From positions 1 through 64,000 of the forward strand of contig NZ_VJNO01000012.1 in NCBI RefSeq assembly GCF_007096885.1: DNA of 64,000 nt, given 5' to 3'. Under the pieces are notes generated by a model. That model searched no databases. It was not told the origin of the DNA and saw only the letters and a list, made by a program, of their open reading frames with translations. The stretch comes from Streptomyces sp. 130. Lineage in GTDB: Bacteria; Actinomycetota; Actinomycetes; Streptomycetales; Streptomycetaceae. Numbering within the stretch: position 1 is the first letter of the stretch; each line of letters opens with the position of its first letter. The position numbers and the translations under genes are program-made. Below are positions 15,622-23,903 of this stretch, one piece after another.

Positions 15622-17273
15622 CGGGGGTCCTCCTTCGCGGCCGGCGCCTTGTCCGCGGCATCCGGTGAGTGGTCGGCGAGCACTTCGAGCAGATGGCTCT
15701 CCGCCACCTCGTCGCCCGCCAGTTCGCCCGCGACCGCGCCGCCGCGCAGGACGACGATCCGGTCGGCGCCCTCGATCAGTTCCTCGATGTCGGAGGAGAT
15801 GAGGAGGACGGCCAGGCCCTCGCGGGCGAGGTCGTCGATGAGGCTCTGCACCTCGGCCTTGGCGCCGACGTCGATGCCGCGGGTGGGTTCGTCGAGGAGC
15901 AGGACCTTGGGTTCCAGGCAGAGCCAGCGGGCGAGCAGCACCTTCTGCTGGTTGCCGCCGGAGAGCTCGCCGACCTTCTGCTCGGGGCTCGCCGCCTTGA
16001 TCCTCAGTCGCTTCATGAAGATGTCGACGATGCGGTCCTGCTTGGCGCGGGAGACGATGCCGGCGCGGGAGAGCCGGGGCATCGCGGCCAGCACGATGTT
16101 CTCGCGGACCGAGAGGCCGGGCACGATTCCCTCGGCCTTGCGGTCCTCGGGCAGCAGGCTGATGCCGGCCCGGATGGCTCCGGCGGAGGTGAGGCGGCGC
16201 AGGGTGCTCCCGGCGACGCTCACCTCGCCGCCGTCCAGGGAGAGCGCTCCGGCGATGGCCTTCGCGGTCTCGCTGCGGCCGGAGCCGAGGAGTCCGCCGA
16301 GGCCCAGGACCTCACCCGCGTACAGGTCGAGGGAGATGTCGTGCAGCTGGTGGTCGCGGGAGAGGCCGGTGGCGGTGAGCACGGGGGTGCGCGCGGCCTC
16401 GTGGCCCTCGGAGCCGAAGCTGGTGAGCCCTTCGCGGCGCACCTCGGACATGTCGCGGCCGAGCATCATCGAGACGAGCTGCATCCGGTCGAGGTCGGCG
16501 AGGTCGCCGGTGTGGATGTGGTGGCCGTCGCGCAGGACGGTGACCCGGTCGCAGATCCGGTACAGCTCGTCCATGCGGTGGCTGACGTAGAGGACGGCGA
16601 TGCCGCGTCCGCGCAGGTCCTCGATGACCCGGAAGAGGGTCTCGACCTCGCGGGGCTCCAGCGAGGAGGTGGGTTCGTCCATGATGACGACCTGGGCGTT
16701 CACCGAGACGGCGCGGGCCATCGCGACCATCTGCTGGGTGCCGATGCCCAGGGTGTGCAGGGGGCGCTTCGGGTCGACGCGGACGCCGAAGCCGTCGAGC
16801 AGTTCGCTCGCCTCGCGGTGCATCCGCGGGAAGTCGATCAGGCCGAAGCGGTTCTTGGGCTCGCGGCCGAGGAAGATGTTGCGCGCCACGCTCATCAGCG
16901 GGACGAGGTTCACCTCCTGGTAGATCGTGGAGATCCCGGCCTCCTGCGCCTCGAACGGCCGGTTGAACGAGACGTGGTCGCCGGCCAGCCGCAGTTCGCC
17001 CTCGTCGGGGCGGTAGACGCCGGTCAGCACCTTGATGAGGGTGGACTTGCCGGCTCCGTTCTCCCCCACCAGGGCGTGGGTCTCGCCGGCGCGCAGGGAG
17101 AAGGAGACGCCGTCGAGGGCGACGACGCCGGGGAACCGCTTGCTGACCGAGCGGGCCTCCAGGACGGCCGGTGCCGCGCCGGGGCCGTCCGCGAGTGCCG
17201 TCGCCGCCGCGCTCCTCTCCTTCACGTCGGCGGCCGGCTCCGGCGGCTGCGGTACTGCTTCGGGTGGTGCCAT
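15618..17273 (-). CDS. Sugar ABC transporter ATP-binding protein, two ABC domains (YtfR/RbsA type)
   Basis: A 551-residue duplicated ATPase that powers CUT2 sugar import. Domain 1 has Walker A GENGAGKST near residue 70, a degenerate signature GIGTQQMVAMARA and Walker B VIMDEPTS. Domain 2 has a degenerate Walker A GLLGSGRSET, a normal signature LSGGNQQKVLLARW and LLLDEPTRGIDVGAK. One degenerate nucleotide site is normal in this class. The first 40 residues are an Ala/Pro-rich extension with a poor ribosome site, so a start slightly further in is possible. The upstream hairpin may keep its expression below that of the binding protein. Confidence 0.92.
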   Translation of the reverse strand: MAPPEAVPQPPEPAADVKERSAAATALADGPGAAPAVLEARSVSKRFPGVVALDGVSFSLRAGETHALVGENGAGKSTLIKVLTGVYRPDEGELRLAGDHVSFNRPFEAQEAGISTIYQEVNLVPLMSVARNIFLGREPKNRFGLIDFPRMHREASELLDGFGVRVDPKRPLHTLGIGTQQMVAMARAVSVNAQVVIMDEPTSSLEPREVETLFRVIEDLRGRGIAVLYVSHRMDELYRICDRVTVLRDGHHIHTGDLADLDRMQLVSMMLGRDMSEVRREGLTSFGSEGHEAARTPVLTATGLSRDHQLHDISLDLYAGEVLGLGGLLGSGRSETAKAIAGALSLDGGEVSVAGSTLRRLTSAGAIRAGISLLPEDRKAEGIVPGLSVRENIVLAAMPRLSRAGIVSRAKQDRIVDIFMKRLRIKAASPEQKVGELSGGNQQKVLLARWLCLEPKVLLLDEPTRGIDVGAKAEVQSLIDDLAREGLAVLLISSDIEELIEGADRIVVLRGGAVAGELAGDEVAESHLLEVLADHSPDAADKAPAAKEDPR

Positions 17274-17316
17274 GGCTGGTCTTGGCCTTCCGCTCTTCCA
17301 AGGATGGGGCCCGGTG

Positions 17317-17346
17317 GCCGCCGTGGCGGGGGTGCGCCACGGCGGC
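17317..17346 (-). terminator. Intercistronic hairpin between binding-protein and ATPase genes
   Basis: GCCGCCGTGGC (17317-17327) pairs with GCCACGGCGGC (17336-17346) around an eight-base loop. It lies in the 117-base gap after the binding-protein gene. In ABC operons such hairpins often stabilise or partly terminate the message so that binding protein is made in excess. Confidence 0.55.
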
Positions 17347-17390
17347 GGTGAACCGACGGAGCCGGTACGGGCAGTTGGGGCCGGCTGGGA

Positions 17391-18479
17391 TCAGAACGCG
17401 TTGCCGACCGTGGACTTGGCGTTGGACTCGTCGTAGGCGCGGTCGCTGATGATGACGTTCTCGGGGATCTCCTCGCCGCCGTAGAACTTCTGGGCGGTCG
17501 CGAAGGCCAGCGGACCGAAGCGCGGGTTGGACTCGATGACGGCGTTGTACTCGCCGTTGACGATGGCCTGGACGGCGTTGCGGGTGCCGTCGACGGAGAC
17601 GATCTTGATGTCCTTGCCGGGCTTCTTGCCGGCGGCCTTCACCGCTGTGACGGCGCCGAGGCCCATCTCGTCGTTCTCCGCGTAGATGGCGGTGATGCCG
17701 GGCTTGGACTGGATCAGCTGCTCGGTGACCTGCTGACCCTTGTCGCGGGCGAACTCACCGGTCTGCTGGGCGACGATCTCCATGTCGGGGGCCTCGGCCT
17801 TGAGCTGGTCCACGAAGCCCTTGGTGCGGTCGGTGGTGACGTTGTTGCCCGACGAGCCGAGGAGGATGGCGACCTTGCCCTTGCCGCCGGTCGCCTTGAT
17901 CATCGCGTCGGCGGCACGCTTGCCCTGCTCGACGAAGTCGGAGCCCAGGAAGGCCACGTAGTCCTTGCAGGCGGTGGCGTTGAGCTTGCGGTCGACGGTG
18001 AGGACCGGGACCTTCTTGGCGGCGGCGGCCTTGAGGGCCGGCTCCAGGCCGTCCGAGTTCAGCGGGGCGACGATGAGGAACTGGGCGCCCTGGGCGAGCA
18101 TGTCCTGGATGTCGCTGATCTGCTTGGACAGCTGCGACTGGGCGTTGGTGGTGAGCAGCTTCTTGACGCCGATCTTCTTCGCCTCGTCCTTGATGGACTG
18201 GGTCTCGGCGATGCGGAAGGGGTTGGCCTCCTTCTCCGACTGGGAGAAGCCGACCACCGCGTTCTTCAGGTCGAGCTTCGGCGCCCCGTAGCTCTGCAGC
18301 GAGCAGCCGGAACCGGACGACGACTCGGGCGTCTCGGCCGCCTGTGCGGCCTGACTGCTGTCGCTGCTCGCGTTGTTGTCCGAGCTCTCCGACTTGGAGC
18401 AGCCGGAAACGGCCAGCGTGGCGGTGGCGGCGAGGACGCAGGCCACGGCGAGGGTACGGGGTCGGCGCTGGATCATCAT
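17391..18479 (-). CDS. Sugar ABC transporter substrate-binding lipoprotein (YtfQ-like)
   Basis: A 362-residue periplasmic-binding protein of the ribose-binding type. The signal peptide ends in a lipobox (LAVSGC near residue 25), so it is anchored in the membrane after lipid modification, followed by a Ser-rich linker. The mature part starts with a furanose-binder-like NAVVGFSQSEKEANPFRIAETQSIKDEAKK, and includes TVDRKLNA, VDGTRNAVQAIVNGEYNAVIESNPRFG. This resembles E. coli YtfQ, which binds galactofuranose. The ATG at 18479 has AAGGAG 8 bases upstream. It is the first gene of the operon and is divergent from the GH127 gene. Confidence 0.88.
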   Translation of the reverse strand: MMIQRRPRTLAVACVLAATATLAVSGCSKSESSDNNASSDSSQAAQAAETPESSSGSGCSLQSYGAPKLDLKNAVVGFSQSEKEANPFRIAETQSIKDEAKKIGVKKLLTTNAQSQLSKQISDIQDMLAQGAQFLIVAPLNSDGLEPALKAAAAKKVPVLTVDRKLNATACKDYVAFLGSDFVEQGKRAADAMIKATGGKGKVAILLGSSGNNVTTDRTKGFVDQLKAEAPDMEIVAQQTGEFARDKGQQVTEQLIQSKPGITAIYAENDEMGLGAVTAVKAAGKKPGKDIKIVSVDGTRNAVQAIVNGEYNAVIESNPRFGPLAFATAQKFYGGEEIPENVIISDRAYDESNAKSTVGNAF

Positions 18480-18660
18480 GCGCGGGGCTCCTTGGCGGGA
18501 TGACGGCACGCCGGATCGGCGTGCGTCGGTCATGGCTGGACGATGCATCGGCCGCTGCGCGGCGGCTGATGGCACTGCACTCACGGCCCCGCTAGGAGAC
18601 GGCCCCTAGCTGCACAAACTGCGGTCGTGAGAGCCTGCGCGGCCTCTCGGCGGCTCGGTT

Positions 18661-18672
18661 TACAACGTTATA
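18661..18672. promoter_or_regulatory. LacI-type operator candidate 1 (AACGTT core)
   Basis: TACAACGTTATA is a near-palindrome around the central CG that LacI-family proteins usually require. It lies 182 bases upstream of the binding-protein start and shares TNCAACGTTNNA with the sites at 18829 and 24780. Confidence 0.55.
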
Positions 18673-18828
18673 TAGGCGGTGCGGCACGGGCGGCAAGAGC
18701 GTTGTCGATGCGTTTCCAAAATGTGTCGGGGCGGGCCTCACCGGGTGACGGCACCCGGCGAGGGAGATGCCGCCGCACCCCTGGACAGCCGCCCGACGGC
18801 GTGCTGTCATACCGCCGGAACCCTGTTT

Positions 18829-18840
18829 TCCAACGTTGCA
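18829..18840. promoter_or_regulatory. LacI-type operator candidate 2 (AACGTT core)
   Basis: TCCAACGTTGCA contains the perfect eight-base palindrome CAACGTTG. It lies 150 bases upstream of the GH127 start and matches the core of the 16-base palindrome upstream of the second LacI gene. Confidence 0.55.
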
Positions 18841-18989
18841 TAAGAGGCACCGCACCCTCCGCCCGGACCGCGGCGGCGCTCTTCACCATGCGCGCCTCCG
18901 GTCCGGAGCGACGCCCCGTGACAGCCCTCCTCTTGTCATGCGCATTACTTGAGTCGGACTCCGTGTCCGGCAGAGCAGGAGCCCTCCCC

Positions 18990-21434
18990 ATGCCCCTGAA
19001 CCGCAGACAGCTCATGACCGGCGCCCTCGCCACCGTCGCCGCCACCACGGCGGCCGGCCGCTGGTCGGCCACCGCGACCGCCGCCGAGCACCGCGTGCGG
19101 CCCGCGCACGGCGGCCACTACTCCCCCAACGCCGCGCCCCTGCACCCCACCGCCTTCCTGAGACTCCCGCCCGGCAAGGTCACCGCGCGCGGCTGGCTCG
19201 CCGGACAGCTGAGGCTGCAATTGGACGGGCTGTGCGGCCGGTACGAGGAGTTCTCGCACTTCCTCGACTTCGCGGCGACCGGCTGGGTCCGGCCCGAACT
19301 CGGCGGCTGGGAGGAGGTCCCGTACTGGCTGCGGGGCTACACCGACCTGGCGATCGTCACGGGCGACGCGAAGGCGCTGACGGCGGTGCGCCGCTGGTTC
19401 GACGCGATCCTGGCCACCCAGCAGTCCGACGGGTTCTTCGGCCCGAAGGCGCTGCGCACCTCGCTGAACGGCGGCCCGGACTTCTGGCCGTTCCTGCCGC
19501 TGGTGCAGGCCCTGCGCTCCTGGCAGGAGTACACCGGGGACACCCGGATCATCCCCTTCCTGAGCCGCTTCTTCCGCTACATGAACGCCCAGGGCCCGGG
19601 CGCCTTCAACACCAGCTGGATCGCCCTGCGCTGGGGCGACGGCCTGGACAGCGTCTTCTGGCTCTACAACCGCACCGGGGACGCCTTCCTGCTGGACCTC
19701 GCCGACAAGATCCACACGTACGGTGCCGACTGGGGCGACAACCTGGTCAACCCGCACAACGTCAACATCGCCCAGGGCTTCCGCGAGCCGGCCCAGTACG
19801 CGCTGCGCAGCGGCTCGGCACAGGACACCCGGGACACGTACGGGACGTACGGCAAGGCCATGGACCGGTACGGCCAGTTCCCCGGCGGCGGTTTCGCCGG
19901 GGACGAGAACGCGCGGCCCGGGCACGGCGACCCCCGGCAGGGGTTCGAGACCTGCGGGATCGTGGAGTTCATGGCCAGCCACCAGCTGCTGACCAGGATC
20001 ACCGGCGACCCGCTGTGGGCCGACCGCTGCGAGGAGCTGGCGTTGAACTCGCTGCCCGCCTCGCTCGACCCGTCGGGGAAGGCGATCCACTACATCACCA
20101 GCGCCAACAGCGTCGACCTGGACAACGTGCCCAAGTCGCGGCGCCAGTTCCAGAACGGTTTCGCCATGCAGGCGTTCCTGCCGGGCGTCGACCAGTACCG
20201 CTGCTGCCCGCACAACTACGGCATGGGCTGGCCGTACTTCACCGAGGAGCTGTGGCTCGCCACCCCCGACGGGGGCCTGGCCGCCGCGATGTACGCCGCC
20301 TGCGAGGTGACGGCCGAGGTCGCCGGCGGCACCGAGGTCACGTTCACCGAGAAGACGGACTACCCGTTCGAGGAGACCGTCACCCTCACCCTGAAGGCCC
20401 CGAGGCGGCTGGCCTTCCCGCTGGTGCTGCGCGTCCCCGCCTGGTGCGACTCCCCCGAGATCGCGGTGAACGGGCGGCGCGTGAACGCCCCGGCCGGGCC
20501 CGCCTTCACCCGGATCGACCGCACCTGGGCCGACGGGGACCGGGTCACCCTGCGCTTCCCGCAGCGCACCACCGTACGCACCTGGGCGCGCAACCACGGC
20601 TCCGTCAGCGTGGACCGGGGCCCGCTCACGTACTCGCTGCGCATCGGCGAGACGTACGAGCGCATCGGCGGCAGCGACACGTTCCCCGAGTACGCGGTCC
20701 ACGCGGCCGGCCCCTGGAACTACGGGCTCGTCCTGGACGCGAAGCGGCCCGCCGCGTCCCTGCGCCACCACACCGCCCGGCGGATCGGGGACGCCAACCC
20801 CTTCACGCTCGACGGGACCCCGCTGTCCATCACCGCGAAGGCGCGCCGCATCCCGGAGTGGACGGCCGACGACGAGCACGTGGTGACCCCGCTCCAGGAC
20901 TCGCCGGCCCGCAGCGCCGAGCCGGTGGAGGAGGTCACCCTCGTCCCGATGGGGGCGGCCAGGCTGCGCATCACCTCGTTCCCGACCGCCGGCCCGGACG
21001 CGGAGCCGTGGCTCGCGGACCGCTGGTACCGCATCCGCAACCGCCACTCCGGCAAGGTCCTCGGCGTCGACGACATGTCCCCGGACAACAGCGCCCACGT
21101 CGTGCAGTACGACGACAACGGCACCGACGACCACGACTGGCGGCTGGTCGCGGAGGGCGACGGCTGGTACCGCGTCCGCAACCGCCACTCGGGCAAGGTC
21201 CTCGGCGTCGACAACATGTCCCTGGACAACAGCGCCCACGTCGTCCAGTTCGACGACAACGGCACCGACGACCACCTCTGGCAGCTCGTCCCGGACGGCG
21301 CCGGGTGGTACCGCGTCCGCAACCGCCACTCCGGCAAGGTCCTCGGCGTCGACGACATGTCCCCGGACAACAGCGCCCACGTCGTCCAGTTCGACGACAA
21401 CGGCACCGACGACCACCTCTGGCAGCTCGTCTGA
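18990..21434 (+). CDS. Secreted GH127-type beta-L-arabinofuranosidase-like enzyme with ricin-type lectin repeats
   Basis: An 814-residue secreted protein. A twin-arginine-like signal (NRRQLMTGALATVAATTAAGR) is followed by an (alpha/alpha)6-barrel of the DUF1680/GH127 family and a beta-sandwich. The residues that bind zinc and act in catalysis in characterised GH127 enzymes appear present: E320-T-C322 in FETCGIVEF and C405-C406 in RCCPHNYG. From residue 679 to the end come three almost identical 47-residue repeats (WYRVRNRHSGKVLGVD...), a beta-trefoil ricin-B/CBM13-like lectin. The ATG at 18990 follows AGGAG. Family members act on furanosides, often beta-L-Araf. Which linkage this one cleaves is unknown. 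It is followed 75 bases later by GH2. Confidence 0.85.
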   Translation: MPLNRRQLMTGALATVAATTAAGRWSATATAAEHRVRPAHGGHYSPNAAPLHPTAFLRLPPGKVTARGWLAGQLRLQLDGLCGRYEEFSHFLDFAATGWVRPELGGWEEVPYWLRGYTDLAIVTGDAKALTAVRRWFDAILATQQSDGFFGPKALRTSLNGGPDFWPFLPLVQALRSWQEYTGDTRIIPFLSRFFRYMNAQGPGAFNTSWIALRWGDGLDSVFWLYNRTGDAFLLDLADKIHTYGADWGDNLVNPHNVNIAQGFREPAQYALRSGSAQDTRDTYGTYGKAMDRYGQFPGGGFAGDENARPGHGDPRQGFETCGIVEFMASHQLLTRITGDPLWADRCEELALNSLPASLDPSGKAIHYITSANSVDLDNVPKSRRQFQNGFAMQAFLPGVDQYRCCPHNYGMGWPYFTEELWLATPDGGLAAAMYAACEVTAEVAGGTEVTFTEKTDYPFEETVTLTLKAPRRLAFPLVLRVPAWCDSPEIAVNGRRVNAPAGPAFTRIDRTWADGDRVTLRFPQRTTVRTWARNHGSVSVDRGPLTYSLRIGETYERIGGSDTFPEYAVHAAGPWNYGLVLDAKRPAASLRHHTARRIGDANPFTLDGTPLSITAKARRIPEWTADDEHVVTPLQDSPARSAEPVEEVTLVPMGAARLRITSFPTAGPDAEPWLADRWYRIRNRHSGKVLGVDDMSPDNSAHVVQYDDNGTDDHDWRLVAEGDGWYRVRNRHSGKVLGVDNMSLDNSAHVVQFDDNGTDDHLWQLVPDGAGWYRVRNRHSGKVLGVDDMSPDNSAHVVQFDDNGTDDHLWQLV
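21024..21434 (+). repeat. Three in-frame tandem repeats of 141 bp (third ends at the stop)
   Basis: Units start at 21024, 21165 and 21306, each with TGGTACCGC followed by CCGCAACCGCCACTC. The first two are 141 bases and the last 129 bases to the stop. They encode the lectin repeats of the GH127 protein. DNA identity between copies is very high, including third codon positions, which points to recent duplication or gene conversion. Confidence 0.9.
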
Positions 21435-21509
21435 TTCCGGGTGCTCCGCGCACTCCCCCCATACCGCTCCCGTATCCCGGGGGCCGAACCGAATCAAGGA
21501 GACGAACCT

Positions 21510-23855
21510 GTGAGCCGTTTACGAGTACCCGGCCGAAGGCCGTGGTGGAGACGGGCGATCGCGACGACCGGCCTGCTGGCGCTGGTGTCCTCCGCGCTCG
21601 TCGGGGTCGGCGCCTCGCCGGCCGGGGCCGCGTCCTGGTCGCCCAGGACGCCGCCGATGACGACGCCCTGGACCAGTCAGGTCCCGGTCGACAAGCCGCT
21701 GCCGGAGTACCCGCGCCCCCAGCTGACCCGGTCCGACTGGGCCAACCTCAACGGCATCTGGGACTTCGCGGTGACCGGACGGGACGCCGGGCAGCCGTCG
21801 TCGTGGCCGGAGCAGATCCGGGTGCCGTTCGTGGCCGAGTCCGCGCTCTCCGGCATCCAGCGCAGGATCACCGAGAACGACAAGCTCTGGTACAAGCGCA
21901 CCTTCACCGTGCCGTCCAACTGGAACGGCCGCCGGACCGTGCTCAACTTCGGCGCCTCCGACTGGCAGACCACGGTCTGGGTCAACGGCACCCAGGTGGG
22001 CGTGCACAAGGGCGGCTACGACTCGTTCTCGTACGACATCACACCCCAGCTCAACGGCGGTACGAACACGGTCGTCGTGTCCGTCTACGACCCGACGCAG
22101 ACCGGCGGCCAGGCGGTCGGCAAACAGCGCATCAATGATGTGCGTCCGCACAGCGGGGGCGGGATCTTCTACACCGCCGCCTCCGGGATCTGGCAGACCG
22201 TGTGGCTGGAACCGGTCGCCGCCGCGCACATCACCCGGCTGGACATGACGCCGAACCTGGGCGACAGCACCCTGCGGGTGAAGGTGCAGGCCGCCTCGGC
22301 CTCCGGGCGTACGGCCAGGGTCACCGTATCCAGCGGCGGCACCGTGGTCGGCACGGCCACCGGCACGGTCGGCTCCACGGTCTCCGTACCGGTGCCGAAC
22401 CCGCGTCTGTGGACTCCGGACGACCCGTTCCTCTACGACGTCAGGGCGGACCTGCTCGACGGTGCGGCGGTGACGGACTCGGTCGGCAGCTACACCGGGA
22501 TGCGCTCGATCGCGATCGCGAAGGTCGACAACGTTCTGCGGCCCGTGCTGAACGGGAAGTTCGTCTTCCAGACGGGCACCCTGGACCAGGGCTACTGGCC
22601 GGACGGCATCTACACCGCGCCGACCGACGCCGCCCTGAAGTCGGACCTCCAGGCCCACAAGGACCTCGGGTTCAACATGGTCCGCAAGCACATCAAGGTC
22701 GAACCGCAGCGCTGGTTCTACTGGGCGGACAAGCTGGGGCTCCTGGTCTGGCAGGACATGCCGGCCATGGACACCGGCAAGTCCCCGGATTCGGCGGCCC
22801 GCACCCAGTGGGAGGCGGAGTTCCACGCGATCATCGACCAGCACCGCAGCTCGCCGTCGCTGGTCATGTGGGTGGACCAGAACGAGGGCTGGGGGCAGTA
22901 CGACCAGGCCCGGATCGCGAACGAGGTCAAGGCGTACGACCCGACCCGGCTGGTCGACAACATGAGCGGGGTCAACTGCTGCGGCTCGGTGGACGGCGGC
23001 AACGGTGACGTGGTCGACAACCACATCTACGTCGGCCCCGGCAACACCGCCCCCACCTCGACCAGGGCGGCCGTCCTCGGCGAGTTCGGCGGCCTCGGCT
23101 ACAAGGTCCCCGGGCACGAGTGGTTCCCCGGAGGCGGCTTCAGTTACGAGGACCAGCCCAGCCTCTCCGCGCTGAACGACCGGTTCGTGGGACTCATCGA
23201 CGGCATCCGGACCGGCCAGCTCCCGGCGGGCCTGTCCGCCTCGGTCTACACCGAGATCACCGATGTGGAGAACGAGGCCAACGGGCTCCTCACCTACGAC
23301 CGCCAGATCGTCAAGGTGGACGCGGCGCGGGTGCGGGCCGCGAACCAGGCCCTCATCAACGCCTCGAAGAACCCGGCCCCGCCGGTGACGCTGCCCACCG
23401 GGCAGTACAAGTCCCTCAGGGTCACCACACCCGGCTACACCGATCGGTATCTGCGCCACCAGGACTCGCTGGCCTTCACCGAGGTGGTCGACGCCAACAG
23501 CGGCGCGCTGCTGAGGAACGACGCCACCTGGAAGATCGTGCCGGGCCTGGCGAACGGCAACTGCTACTCGTTCGAGTCGCGCAACTACCCGGGCGAGTAT
23601 CTGCGCCACCGGGACTTCCGGGTCCGCCGCGAGGCGAACGACGGGTCCGCGCTCTACCGGGCCGACGCCACCTGGTGCGCGGTCGCCGGCTCCGGCGGTG
23701 TGCGGCTGACCAGCGCGAACCTGCCCGGCAGCTATCTGCGGCACATCAAGTCGGAGGTGTGGCTGGCCACCCCGGGCGGCGGGCACGACTGGGACAACCC
23801 GGCCACCTTCACCGAGGACACCACCTGGGCGGTGGAGGCGCCCTGGGCACCCTGA
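21510..23855 (+). CDS. Secreted GH2 glycoside hydrolase with C-terminal CBM42 (AbfB) domain
   Basis: A 781-residue secreted enzyme. After a Sec signal ending ...GASPAGAAS come the GH2 sugar-binding domain (LPEYPRPQLTRSDWANLNGIWDF), an immunoglobulin-like domain and the TIM barrel. The acid/base is probably E459 (QNEGWG) and the nucleophile E525 (AVLGEFGG). Residues about 632-781 form an AbfB/CBM42 trefoil with repeated YLRH motifs, a module that binds arabinofuranose side chains. The GTG at 21510 has AAGGAG 8 bases upstream. The neighbourhood suggests a furanosidase, possibly beta-D-galactofuranosidase, since I recall published streptomycete Galf-ases being GH2. A beta-galactosidase or beta-glucuronidase cannot be excluded. 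Confidence 0.85.
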   Translation: MSRLRVPGRRPWWRRAIATTGLLALVSSALVGVGASPAGAASWSPRTPPMTTPWTSQVPVDKPLPEYPRPQLTRSDWANLNGIWDFAVTGRDAGQPSSWPEQIRVPFVAESALSGIQRRITENDKLWYKRTFTVPSNWNGRRTVLNFGASDWQTTVWVNGTQVGVHKGGYDSFSYDITPQLNGGTNTVVVSVYDPTQTGGQAVGKQRINDVRPHSGGGIFYTAASGIWQTVWLEPVAAAHITRLDMTPNLGDSTLRVKVQAASASGRTARVTVSSGGTVVGTATGTVGSTVSVPVPNPRLWTPDDPFLYDVRADLLDGAAVTDSVGSYTGMRSIAIAKVDNVLRPVLNGKFVFQTGTLDQGYWPDGIYTAPTDAALKSDLQAHKDLGFNMVRKHIKVEPQRWFYWADKLGLLVWQDMPAMDTGKSPDSAARTQWEAEFHAIIDQHRSSPSLVMWVDQNEGWGQYDQARIANEVKAYDPTRLVDNMSGVNCCGSVDGGNGDVVDNHIYVGPGNTAPTSTRAAVLGEFGGLGYKVPGHEWFPGGGFSYEDQPSLSALNDRFVGLIDGIRTGQLPAGLSASVYTEITDVENEANGLLTYDRQIVKVDAARVRAANQALINASKNPAPPVTLPTGQYKSLRVTTPGYTDRYLRHQDSLAFTEVVDANSGALLRNDATWKIVPGLANGNCYSFESRNYPGEYLRHRDFRVRREANDGSALYRADATWCAVAGSGGVRLTSANLPGSYLRHIKSEVWLATPGGGHDWDNPATFTEDTTWAVEAPWAP

Positions 23856-23862
23856 GACGAGC

Positions 23863-23899
23863 ACCGGGGCCCGGCGGCGGTCCGCCGCCGGGCCCCGGT
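23863..23899. terminator. Bidirectional terminator hairpin
   Basis: An 18-base perfect inverted repeat (arms 23863-23880 and 23882-23899) lies between the convergent GH2 and PhyH genes, entirely within a 48-base gap. Confidence 0.85.
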
Positions 23900-23903
23900 C
23901 GCG

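Larger units (their letters stand above)
18480..18989. promoter_or_regulatory. Divergent 510-bp control region of importer and GH127 genes
   Basis: No gene is convincing here; the open frame running into GH127 from 18627 has no ribosome site and no family match before 18990. The region must hold the divergent promoters of the ABC operon (leftward) and the GH127-GH2 genes (rightward). It contains two LacI-type palindromes, listed separately, about 170 bases apart. That spacing could allow DNA looping between two repressor dimers. Confidence 0.6.

Noticed and set aside
18627..18989. N-terminal extension of GH127 by 121 codons
   Set aside because: No ribosome site, it would bury the signal peptide, and it would cover both candidate operators.
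21024..21434. Possible CRISPR or short repeat array
   Set aside because: The repeats are 141 bp, contiguous, without spacers, and in frame within the lectin domain.
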